The translations under genes were made by a program, and so were the position numbers. From Paragordius varius (taxonomy: Eukaryota; Nematomorpha): a stretch of DNA of 64,000 bases. The stretch is from assembly GCA_964247055.1 (NCBI GenBank), contig OZ176053.1, positions 2,232,001 through 2,296,000 of the forward strand, in the 5' to 3' direction. Below are positions 37,593 through 54,800 of this stretch, in pieces (the stretch's first letter is position 1; each line of letters begins with the position of its first letter). The notes below the pieces were generated by a model, which did no database searches, was not told the origin of the DNA, and was given only the letters and a program-made list of their open reading frames with translations.

Positions 37593-38526
37593 ATGAATTG
37601 GGTGAGTCGTTTTAAACCGAGAAACACCAGTAAGGATGAAAAAAATGTTCAAAAGGTAAAATAGTTAATTATATAAAAAGAAATATTTTTCGCAACACAA
37701 AATGGTTGCCATTCAGTCAAAATCTTATGAGAATATAAAAACGATCGGAATGGATTTAAAGGCTTTGTGTTATGCGAATAGAATATGCAGTAAAACAATC
37801 AAAAGTATTTTTGATTTAAGATAGAGATAATTCAATTAAATACGTTGATTTGGATAATAAAACCTCAATTATAACACCAATTTCTAAGACTCCAATAAAA
37901 ACACCTAAAAGCAATGAAAAGTTATAATTTTAACCTAAATATTGTAGGGAAGATCCGTTTTACATTGAAAAACGCAAAAAACAATGCGTTGAACCGAAAC
38001 CGCATTCACCAACATACATAAAACCCGATTATGTTCGTAAAAGCAAATTTTTTGAACCTCTTAATGACGAGGAACCATGTTGCTCTAAAAACTTTAACGA
38101 TTCAGGCAAAGAATTAGCCATTCCCAAGAAAACTAAAGAATACTTGGAATATCCAATTACCAGTAATGCAATATGCTCATCGAAGGATTCTAGCTTTTAT
38201 GATAGGAATGGTGAGGATGAGACCCAATTTATCTCCACAAGTGAATCAGACAATGATGGTTAACTGAAATATTTTTATAAAATATAGAAAAACCACAATT
38301 CATCATGAAAAAAACTCATGGGATATCAACCAACACAAAAATAACGCCCAAAGGTACCATTTATAAGAAAGAAAAGGCATTTGTAAAATCGGAAGTTGAA
38401 GTGTACCCCCATATGAAATGGGATTTCGACAAATGGAAATTCACAAAAAATTGTGACAAAGATGACATTTTTTCGGAAGATTTCGTATTTCAACCAAAAA
38501 ATTCAATTGTCCACAAAATTGATTAA
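37593..38526 (+). CDS. Unrecognised gene, five exons with tiny introns
   Basis: Proposed exons: 37593-37655, 37681-37789 (or starting 37717), 37821-37920, 37948-38258, 38288-38526, stop TAA. Introns would be 25 (or 61), 31, 27 and 29 nt, all GT-AG and phase-consistent. The start MNWVSRFKPRNTSK is the first ATG of the open frame. The product is about 273 residues, hydrophilic, Lys/Asp/Glu-rich, without membrane segment or signal peptide. Segments: KYVDLDNKTSIITPISKTP, EDPFYIEKRKKQC, an acidic ETQFISTSESDND and VEVYPHMKWDFDKWKF. Without splicing the frame breaks four times, so the alternative is a decayed gene. But every break coincides with a GT-AG gap, which favours a live gene. No family recognised. 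Confidence 0.62.
37656..37680 (+). other. Candidate 25-nt intron, unrecognised gene (or 61 nt)
   Basis: GTAAAATAG to AAAAAG, phase 0. An alternative acceptor ATTCAG at 37711-37716 gives a 61-nt intron, also phase 0. The sequence cannot decide between them. Confidence 0.4.
37790..37820 (+). other. 31-nt intron, unrecognised gene
   Basis: GTAAAACAATC to GATTTAAG. Phase 1 joins YANRIC to RDNSIKYVDLDNK. A second internal GT (37805) would give an implausible 16-nt intron with the same phase. Confidence 0.55.
37921..37947 (+). other. 27-nt intron, unrecognised gene
   Basis: GTTATAATTTTAACC to ATTGTAG. Phase 2 completes a Lys codon between TPKSNE and EDPFYIEKRK. It contains in-frame stops if retained. 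Confidence 0.6.
38259..38287 (+). other. 29-nt intron, unrecognised gene
   Basis: GTTAACTGAAAT to AAATATAG. Phase 1 joins SESDND to KPQFIMKKTHG. An in-frame TAA directly follows the donor if retained. Confidence 0.6.
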
Positions 38527-38541
38527 AAAAATGAATAATTA

Positions 38542-38547
38542 AATAAA
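38542..38547 (+). terminator. AATAAA polyadenylation signal of the unrecognised gene
   Basis: AATAAA lies 16 bases after the TAA at 38526 and only 26 bases before the far end of the CPOX coding region (38573), so the convergent transcripts probably overlap. Chance AATAAA is frequent here. Confidence 0.45.
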
Positions 38548-38572
38548 TTATCATCTAATTTATTCAGATATA

Positions 38573-43968
<5,396 letters not shown>

Positions 43969-44068
43969 GTGGATAATCACCCAGAGTTATGCATGTCTGA
44001 ATGATTTGACATCATAGTGTGGATTTGAAACGTAATAAATGTAAATAAAAGGGAAAATTAGAGCCCAC
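43969..44068. promoter_or_regulatory. Putative bidirectional promoter between CPOX and SLC41A
   Basis: Only 100 bases separate the divergent start codons. The segment contains TGACATCA (about 44008), one base from a CRE/ATF site, and no clear TATA box. Transcription starts must lie here or inside unrecognised 5' exons. Confidence 0.45.
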
Positions 44069-47000
44069 ATGATAAAACCTGATTCTCTTCGCCAAAGAAG
44101 AACTAACAACACACATAAATCTGACATGGTACCTTTTATAAAACCCAATTATTCGGCAGAAATAGTTGTTGATGAACGGACCCCAACTCCCCAATCTAAT
44201 GCAGAAGAAAACACCATGCTTTCCAACGAAGAAACCTGTTTAATAACTAGTAATATCTCTGGTTTAACTCTAAATATATAATTTTAGGTGGACCAAGCTT
44301 ATTTAAACATGATGACATGACAATTGAGAAACCGTTACAACAGTATGAAAGTGAGTCGACGATTAGTATTGGTTTACAAATATTTTTCCCATATATTGTG
44401 GCCGGATTTGGGACTGTAGGAGCTGGCATGGTCCTTGATATCGTTCAACATTGGCCAGTTTTTATTCAAATTTCCGAACTGTTTATATTGGTACCGGCTT
44501 TGCTTGGTCTTAAGGGGAACCTTGAAATGACACTTGCGTCGAGACTCTCAACTCATGCAAATTTGCATGATGCAGACGATAATGATCATAATCAAAATGA
44601 AAACAAATCTTTAAATTTATTGCCAAAAAAACAAGTTATATTTTTAAATATTTTTTATATAATTTAATGGTTGTTCGATCAATAATTAAATATAATGTCA
44701 TATATTTTAAATTTAAAATGATTGTTTATATGCAATTTTTTCAGGTAATTAAAATTATACTTTTTCAAATATTTTTTATCTAATTTGATTTATGTTTACA
44801 ATAGCACAACGGTCAAATGTCATTGATGAAAGAAACATCTTTTGTTTCAGAACCCGATACTATTGAATACCATCAATTGGTTGAAGATAATTTATCTGTC
44901 GAGTAAGTGTTTTAATTTATAAAATTATCCTTTTTATATCCAAATTTATTTTAATAAAAATCTGATTTATGCCTGATATCTAATCATTGTCCCCATTAAA
45001 CTTAGCCAATCACCAAAAATGCAACGCTCAAAAACATCATGCAATGGTTTTACGCAAGAGTAAGCCTTAAATATTTAATCCATAGTAATCCTATTCATTG
45101 TTTGAAAATATTAACTTTAAAGAAAAATGAATTATATATTTTCATGTTGAGAATTTCCAGTTTCACAGCATAAAAACTAAATTATTGTGTAAAAGCAAAT
45201 AATTATTTTAGATTCTCATATTAAATAATGGGAAAATATATAAGATCGCATAAACATTCTTTTTTGATCAATACAGTACCGTTTGGTAAAAAAACAACAA
45301 ACAGTTGAAAATAAACTTTCGTTTCCTGTTTAAAATTACACAAAATTTATTTATTACCATACGCTACTTTATATATATCCTTTCATACATTGTATCTAAA
45401 ATTACAAACTTTTTTATCTTTCTTTAGACAAAACTCACCTCAGTGTGCAAATGCGAAAGCCAACAGGACTACAATGGTGTTATCAAACGCTTGGATAATG
45501 TTAATTATTGGAAATCTAGCCTTAATTCAAGGCCAAGCTGCAATCATTGGTTTCCTGGCATCTTTTACCGCCATCGTTATGGGTTGGATCCCAGATGGCG
45601 CTTTTAATTTCACGCATGCTAAAATTATTGTAGCCAGTAGTATACTTACGGCTTCAATCGCTAGTGCTATCTTAGGTTATTTTATCCACACACGCTTTTT
45701 GAAAAATAATGATTTTTTGTTGAATATTTTTAATTATAGAGGTTTGTGGTTTTAAGTTTTTTTATATTTAGACTCATTGTTTGGAATCTTTGCATATTCT
45801 TAGGTTATTTATCCACACGCTTTTCCCAAAAAATAATGATTTTTTGATGAATATTTTGAATTTTAAGGGTTTGTGGTTTTAAGTTTAAATATTTGGATTC
45901 ATTTTTTTGGAATCTTTTCATATTCTTAGGTTATTTATCCACACGCTTTTTGAGATTCAGATTGTAGTTTTTTCTCAAGAAATAATGATTTTTTCTTGAA
46001 TATTTTGAATGGTTTGTGGTTTTAAGTTTAAATATTTAGAATTATTTTTTGGAATCTTTGCATATTCTTAGGTTATTTATCCACACACGCATTTTGATTG
46101 AGATTGCGGGTTTTTTCCTCGCCCCCAAGAAATAATGATTTTTTGTTGAATATTTTTAATTTTAGGGGTGTGTGGTGTTAAGTTTTTTTATATTTGGATT
46201 CATTTTTATTCTTTTTATATTTTTAGGTTATTTATCCACACGCTTTTTGAGATTCAGATTGTAGTTTTTTCTCAAGAAATAATAATTTTTTCTTGAAAAT
46301 TTTGAATTTAGAGGTTTGTGGTTTTTTTGCTTTTTTAAGTTTTTTGGAATCTTTTCATATTAAATGTATGTTTTTTTTCATTACTAATATATTTGAGTCA
46401 GTCTAAAATGAGTTTAATTAGTTTTTAGAATTCAAATTGGTATTTTTTTTCAAATATAAAGTTTGCAACGAAAATGAAAATTGATATCTTAAAATTATTT
46501 TTACGATATAAGAATTCAGCTTTTTGAGAATTCGTTTTTTTTTCTATAAATTGAATTTGGGAAATAAATTATTATTTTTTATATTGACTGTTTTCTTGTC
46601 GTCTTTGACCAAAACATATTTAAATAATATGGTTAATTGTATAGTTTTATAAGTTAAATTACATTTTTTAACCCAAACAACATTGCGGAATTAAAAATAA
46701 TTAAGTAGAAAATATATTAAGGGGTGTTTTTAATAGTAAAATCCAAATTCTTCCCATATTATATAAAAAATAAAATATTTTACATGAGTTTTATCAAATA
46801 AATAATTAAACAAGTTCCTACAATATTGATAGCGCTATTTTAGTATATTTTGGTTTTTATCTTGGATTTTCTTTTTTATCGCTAGTTTTTGTAATTTTTA
46901 AATTTATATAAAAATTAAAATAAATAAGTTACAAATTTAATAAGATTATTATGACACTAAAACAATTTTATAAGAATGAAAGCGGGATTTTTTTATGTTT

Positions 47001-48861
47001 CAAAATTTTTTTACGATTAAAAATAAAAACCAGGAAGTAATATAATTTATCTTTACGTAATCAGGTATAATTAAACTAATGCTTAAAAAATTTTTTATTA
47101 TTCCTTAAGTTTTTGGAAAAAAAATATTTTCTAGTAAACGACAATTCTATTATATGATATTTATTTTTAATAAATAATTTTTTAATATTGGAATCATTTA
47201 AATTCAGCAATAATTGATTTTATTTAAAACAAACATTTTGAATCACTAAAAGTATTTTTTTGTAAAATATAAAAAGATAAATATATGAATAAATATATAC
47301 TGAAATTGCCATCATTTATTTTATTTTGTTGTATAATTATATCAAATTTTTGACTTTTATTCAATTAATATATCCATGTAAAAATTATACTTCAACACCC
47401 TTGAACAATTCAAATTCACCCTAGGACATTTTAATTTAAAAATTACCTATATTTTTTTCATATTTTTTATTAAATGAAATTTCTTTTATAATAATTCACA
47501 TATAATATAGAAAAAAACGATAAACTATGCCATAATAAAAAAATTATAATAAAATAATAATGAGTTTTTAAGCTCGAAGAAACACCTAATTTATTTTTAA
47601 GGGGTGAATTTGATTGTTCAAGGGTGAATTTATAAATTCTTCAAGAGCGAAATTTTTAAAATTTTTTAATATTATCCAAAATATATTTTTTTAACTTTTA
47701 TAATATACTATTTACAATTCAAATTCACCCTTGAGCAATTTAAATGCACCCTCAAATAAATTATAAGTTTTTTAAGATTGAAAATTACCTATATTGTTAT
47801 ATATTTTTAAAAAATAAAATTTTGTTTTAAATTAAAATAATACTAAAAAAATCATAATAAACTATGCCATAAAGATATATTTTATATTGCTAATAAGTTA
47901 TATTATTTCGAAAACACCTTAATTTATTTTTAGAAAGGTGAATTTGAATTGTACAATTGTTCAAGAGTGAATTTATAAATTTTTTAATATATTATTTTTC
48001 TAGGTGTATGCCATAAAGATATATTATATATTTATAATGAATTATATTAGTTCGAAAACACATAATTTATTTTTAAGGTGAATTTGAATTGTTCAAGGGT
48101 GAATTTATAAATTTTATAAAAGATTCAAAATATATTTTTTAACTTTACAAATCCAGGTGGTATAATGGTGACGGTTGTCGTATTATCACGTCACTTTAAA
48201 CTAAATCCTGATAATATTGCGACACCGATAGCGGCCAGTTTGGGTGATTTAATAACGCTCGGGATTTTGGGTTTCATTGCACGGCATCTTAGTAATTCTA
48301 TATGTAAGTTTTTTTTATAAAAAATGATTAATCTTTTTTATTAATTTATTAACGTTTTTTTATTTCAATCTTATGTTATATTAGGGTAATATTAAAGAAT
48401 AAAAATATAGAAAATATTAGTGAAAAAAAGTTTTCATGGCATTTTTTACTTTTTTGTCTTGGATTAATAAGAACTAACTTAAAGAGTTCAAGGACACTCC
48501 TGAAGTGATGGATAAAACGTAAAAATATAGAGACTGATATTTTTTCTTAAACAAACCATACTTTTTATTTTTTAAATATAACATTGTTCTATACTCCAAA
48601 GTACAGAATAGAGATGTATATTGGTAACACAATTGTTACATATTTAACGATTGTTATTAAATGATTTTAATAGGATAATTTTAGGTTTGAAATAGTAGTA
48701 TGAGAATATATTTTAAAAAAAATTCTTCATATCTTTATGTTTTGTCCGTTTTAATTTTTACTGTAAAATGTCATACTATTTAGTTAAATGATTATGTCAA
48801 TTTCTTCCTATAAAAAACATGATAAATAGGGTTAAAAATATTTATATAATTTACATTTTTA

Positions 48862-48892
<31 letters not shown>

Positions 48893-51800
48893 CGCATAGT
48901 AACTAACCCGAATATATGTTATTACGTTATGATAACATACCTGTTACTTACACCTCTATGGCTCTACATATGTTACCACAATGAATTTACTCGAAAAGTT
49001 GTTATCTCTGGTTGGTCTCCTATCATATTTTCCATGCTCATTAGCAGGTAACCATAAAAAATTTAAAAGAATAGGTTTAATTTATCATAAAAAATCTTAA
49101 AAAATTGTAAAATTTTGAATATTTACATATATATTAATTTCTAATAAAAGTTTAATTAATAATAAAAATTTTGATTTTGTAAAAAAATTTACAGTATGTA
49201 TTTTAATGGTTGCTTATTTGACACTATAGGGCGGAAATTTGCAACACAGTAGTGTATGGGAAAAACAGTAAAATGATGAATAAACAATTTTTTTTTCTTT
49301 TTTCCATACGCTACTTTGTGCAAAATGCCCTACTCTAATGTGAAATAAGCAACCATTTATTTTGATAAACATAGATTTTTGATCTTGTTTTTGTGGGTAT
49401 ATTATATTAATTAAATCTGTTTCGAAAATACGTCCTTGGTTAAACCTGTTAGATCCGTTTTTGCGAAAAAATGCACATTATTATCTTTATAAAACCGAAA
49501 ATTAGTTTTGATTAGGCGTCAATTGATAATATAAAAGCGATTTTTTACAACGCTATCATTTTCATTTTGGTTAATCAATATATTATTGGTTGGTTGGTTG
49601 GAAACATGGGCCTGCTGAATAAAAACAAGCACCTACTGGGCAGTAGGTGCTTGATAGTATGTACCATTTTTTGAAAAAATATTGAATAAAAATAGGTACT
49701 TACTATCATGTACGTACTTAAGTTTTTAGTATGTGTAAAATGTTTATTTTCATTTTGTTTTTTTGTTTGTTTTCGATTTCATTCATAAAATGCGTTTGAA
49801 AAATTAATGTAAATTAGAAAGTCTAACTTTTGGAAAATAAATATCGATTATCAACCCATTATTTTAAAAATGCAATTATTAATACACATTTATTTATAAA
49901 TACACAAAAAATAAATTAAATAATGTTTGAACAATTGAATCTCGTTTCATTTTGCCAGCCTTGAGTATTTGGGTTAGATCAATATTTGTTTCACAATCCT
50001 CCACATATTCAATATCAAAATATGAATTACTTTCGAAATCTGTTAAGGGTTCGTTAAGATATTTGGATACATTATGTAATATGGAACATGTTAAAATAAG
50101 TTTTGGTATTCGTTTTAGACATACGAATTTTGTTACCGAGTATGGGAAATCGGGCCTTCATCTGACCGAAAACCCGCTCGATAATACTTCTTAACAATGT
50201 AATTATTGAATTTTTTCTCGTTATCGATAATCGTATTTTTGAAGGGGGCTAGGAGCCAGGGTGATAGTGGATATCCATTATACCCTAACAAACAAAAAAT
50301 CATTTTGTTTGCACATATAAATATACGAATAATATTATATTAGTTCATTATGAATGATATAAATCCTCCAAAAAGATTCTGAATTAAAGATATATATAAT
50401 TTTTAACCTATACAAAATATGAAAAGGTCATTTTATCCTAGTCATAAATCGAATTTGAATAAATCAGTGGTTAATATACAAAATAGCCTCATTCAAAAAT
50501 ATTCATACAAATATATATATATATATATATATAATATATAAAATTTAAATGTTTATAATATAAAATTAAGGTCATTATAAAGTATATAAACTCAAATTTT
50601 TTCCACAAAAAAGAAATGACGGAAGAAAATGATATAATTGTGGACATTCTCGAAAAAAATCAAATATTTTTTAACAAAAGTAATACAATCTCAATAAAAA
50701 AAACAAAGAAATGAAGTATACAAAAAAATACAAGTCGAAATTAAAAATATGAATGACAAATATATGAACATATCCCAAATCAGAAAAAAAATCAACAACA
50801 TGATATCACAAATCAAATTAAAGTTCGATAATTCGAAATCTGGAATGAAAACAATTTTAAAAACCTGGGAAATTAAATTGTAATCATTAATTTTTGATAC
50901 AGAAAAACCTATATTTGAAAAAATACAGGGCGCGGTATATTCAGACGGGGAATTATTGATTGATAAAGTAGATGATGACATAGAAAATCCGAGTATAATT
51001 ATCATAATTTAAAAATAGAAATCAAATCAGATACGAAGGAATCAAAACCGAGTATTTGTTTATATAATTTTGGAAAGGGAAAAAAGAATCCACCTACAAG
51101 GAACTGATATCACTGCAAATTGAGCTCACAAAGCTCAAAATAGAGAAAGAAAAAATTCTTATTAATAATATAACAAATGATATTTAATAAATATATTGAT
51201 ATGTTTATATATTTAAAAATACATATATCTTGATATTTTTATAAAAATATAACCGATATTATTTTAAGTGAAAAAATAATAGTTTAAAATGTTGCCATTT
51301 ACCAGCTTAAAAAAAACCAGTAGGTACTAGGTAAAATTTGTAAAAAGACAATTTTTATTCAATGATATTTGTCAGTATATACTGGTAAACATAGTACGTA
51401 CTGGATAGTAAAAGCAATATATTTTTTTATTCAATCCATAGCTAGTATATACTGGAAAAAACCTAGTTTTTAGTATATACTAGCTTTTATTCAACAGGCC
51501 CCATGTAATCGAATAACGACAGTTATTGATTTTTTAGGAAAACTTTCTTTATTTCGTTCTGTCATGGTTTTGCTTCTAAGGAGGATGGTTTTTATAGAGT
51601 TTTTCATTTTTATAAAAATTGAGATTTTATACGGACAAAGTGTAACAATATAAACACAAATATTGTTTTATGCCATACTTTTTAAATCTTGATTTTTCAA
51701 AATATCTTGTTTAAATGTAGGAAATAGTGATATATACATATATAGTAACGCAATCAATTATAAATTTTACAATTTTATTTAAATAATTTAGAAGGCATAA

Positions 51801-54800
51801 ATTAGATTTATAAAAAAGTATGGTTGTCTGTTGCGAAAAATAAAATACTTTTTCTCTCTATTTTTACGCTTTTTCCGCATAATTTCAATTTTTTCTGTAT
51901 ATATATACGCTTTTTCGTTAAACAAAAATATTTTACTTTTTTAAACCGCATTTTCTTGTTTGCATACTACATGCAACAGTGTTGGAGGTTTTATCCTAGA
52001 CTTTACAGTACATCGATTCCGTGGTATAGCCGTTTTCCAACCCGTTATAAATGGGGTGGGTGGGAATTTAGCGGCTATTCAAGCTAGTCGTCTCTCCACA
52101 GCTTTACATAAACATTCACGAAGAAAGAATCAACAACAAAATGTGGAACAAATAAAAAATGACATCGTTGAAAATGTCCCAAAGTTTGATATTAATTTGT
52201 TTTAATTTATCTTTTTTATGTATGTATATATATGTATTTGACTACGGCAATACGCGACTTTCTTTAAAAATTTTCAGCCCGCGAGAATTCCAAATCTAAT
52301 TTTATTTATATAAACTTCACATTTAAATCAGGCTTTACCGAATACTGGCAATGCGCTGGCAAAAATGTTAAAATAAATTGTAGTTTTTTACATTTTTTTG
52401 GTTAAAATCTAATTAAACCTTTTTTTAATGCCCATATTTTATGCGAATGCCCCCCGTGTATTTCTTGATTCAAATATGTGTTCCGCAAAGCCATTTGTAT
52501 TGGATACTCCTGTATTATACAGTAAAAAATTTAAAGCGTAAATTTTTCCTCTGAAGACAACCACATTTGTATATTGTTTGATTCACTGTATTAAGTAAAA
52601 TTATTAACATTAAGCTCTTAAACGGATTTAAAAATTTAATATCCTCTTTTATTAATTAAACCATTGATAATTCAAATTTACCCTTGAACATATAACTCAT
52701 TATTAATATAAAATATATTTTTTGCATAGTTTATAATTTTTTAACTATTATATTAATTTTAAACAAAATTTCCTCAATTTAAAAATTAATTTAATTTTAA
52801 AGAACGGTGAATTTGAATTGTCTAAGGGTGAATTCGAATTGTTAAAGGGTAAATTTGAATTGTTCAAGGGTGTTATTTGTAACAACTATTTAACTAATTT
52901 TTGGCAATACGATTATTAATAGCACATAATAATTGCACACAATTTACCTTATATTTTCAAAATCGAGAAAAAATTAGGGATGCAAAATATTGTGTTTTCT
53001 GTAAAAAAATATATTGCTTAAAACTTTAATTTTTATATAACTTAGGATCCTACCAATTATTAATGAAACTAATGTATCTTCATCATCGCTCAATATGGAA
53101 ACTCCAACCCGAAATCCGAATTTTAGCGTCAATTGTTGGAAAACATTTTTTGGCAAAGGTGATCTCATTCGAATTTCAAATTAATATCATTTTATTTTAA
53201 TTTATTTTTTGAATTTTGATTATAGATAATTTATATATTTTGATCCGTTTATAAATGCATATAATATATATATATATAGAAACAAAAACGTTTAAATTTA
53301 AGTATCGTGACTAAAATTAATGTAACATAATGGTATAAAACTTAAAATAAAGCTTAAAAATAATAAATGTTCTAATAAATTATATTAAATTTGTGAATGA
53401 CTTAAATTTTTTTTACTAATCATATCTGTAAAAACAAATTTTATAAAAAATATGGTTTCATTTAATTTTATTACACAATTTTTTTAACTAAAAAATGGTT
53501 TAAAATCATTTATTTTTAGATATAAATGCCAAAACTGCAAGAATACTCCTGGCTTTTGTTGTGCCTGGCCATTTAATATTTATGTACACGATATCATACG
53601 CCAAAGCTGGACACACTACTATAACACTAAATTTTGCCCTCGTATATTTAACTGCGGCCCTAATTCAAGTTTTTTTTCTGCAATTATGATAGCTATTTTT
53701 TGGATTTAAATATTTTGTTTAAAATATTAAAATTTAAAGCAAAAAAATGATAAATTGTTGTAGAAATCACGGTATTTAGCCCGCTTAAGGGTATTTTAAA
53801 TATGTATGGATAAGAAATGTAAATAATAGGAATTAGGTTTTACAAATCAAAACTTTTGTTTTTTACCGTAACATTAATTGAGTTTTTAACGTGTACAAAT
53901 AAAACTTACACAAAGGATTGTATTTTCCTATGATCTCTTCTTTTGATAATGACAAAAACCCATATAAAACCATTAATTAGGTTTTCTTCCTTTAAAGATT
54001 ATTAGGTACTTTATATACAATAAAAATTGAATTTACACAGGCAAAAATGTATAAATTAAAAGATATATTTTTTAAAATTAGAGATGTAAATTGGTAACAA
54101 ACTTAATTCTAATACTTCCTTTTTGTTGTTAGTAATACAAAAACGTATGGTATAAAACAAATTTTTTCCATAATTAAATAATCAAATTTATGTTATGCGA
54201 TAGGGCTAAATTGTTTGATTTCAATCATTTTCGATTTTTTACCCATACGCTACTGTTAATTTAATTGACCAAAATATTATGTGAATTAGCTATCAATAAA
54301 GTGAATATATATAACAAAATTGTATTTTATGTTATATTTTACAGTTTATGTGAATATCAAGGTTTTCAAAAGTATAATTTTCATTTTTAAAAAATTTATA
54401 CCTCTTTTATATAAAAGTATTAATTTTTGCTATAGAAATTTTACAGTAAAAATTGAAATTTTACGGACGAAACGCAAAAATATAAAGACAAATATTTTTT
54501 TTAAAAGACAACCATACTTTTAAATCTTAATTATTTTAAATTTAACTCATTGTTTCCAAAGCATAAAATTGAGATGTTTATTGGTAACATAATCAATCAA
54601 TTATATATTTTAGGCTTGTTATTTAATAGTTTTACTAGGATTAATTTAGGGTTTGAAAAAGTATGGTTGGTTTGTCTTTATATTTTTTGTCCGTATATAA
54701 TTCCAATTTAAATTTAAAAGGTTTTTATCCTACTTTACCTTACACAACGCATCGTTTTTTCCATGTGGTCTCGTTCCATCGATCCAGATAACGCTGCAAT

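Larger units (their letters stand above)
49608..51501 (-). mobile_element. PIF/Harbinger element with 3-bp target duplication
   Basis: Ends GGGCCTGCTGAATAAAAAC (49608) and TTTTATTCAACAGGCCC (to 51501) are inverted repeats flanked by CAT at 49605-49607 and 51502-51504, the 3-bp duplication expected for this superfamily. Just inside the left end lies a hairpin, CACCTACTGGGCAGTAGGTG. It contains both typical genes in decayed form: a HARBI1-like transposase (minus) and a SANT/Myb-like protein (plus). Located in SLC41A intron 7. Confidence 0.9.

Noticed and set aside
37805-37820. 16-nt GT-AG intron in the unrecognised gene
   Set aside because: Phase fits, but the GTAAAA donor at 37790 gives a 31-nt intron with a better donor consensus.
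50691-51005. 104-codon minus-strand frame in the Harbinger element
   Set aside because: Antisense shadow of the SANT-like gene; Ile/Ser/Phe-rich with no match.
54320-54523. 67-codon frame in SLC41A intron 10
   Set aside because: Runs into a MITE; no similarity.
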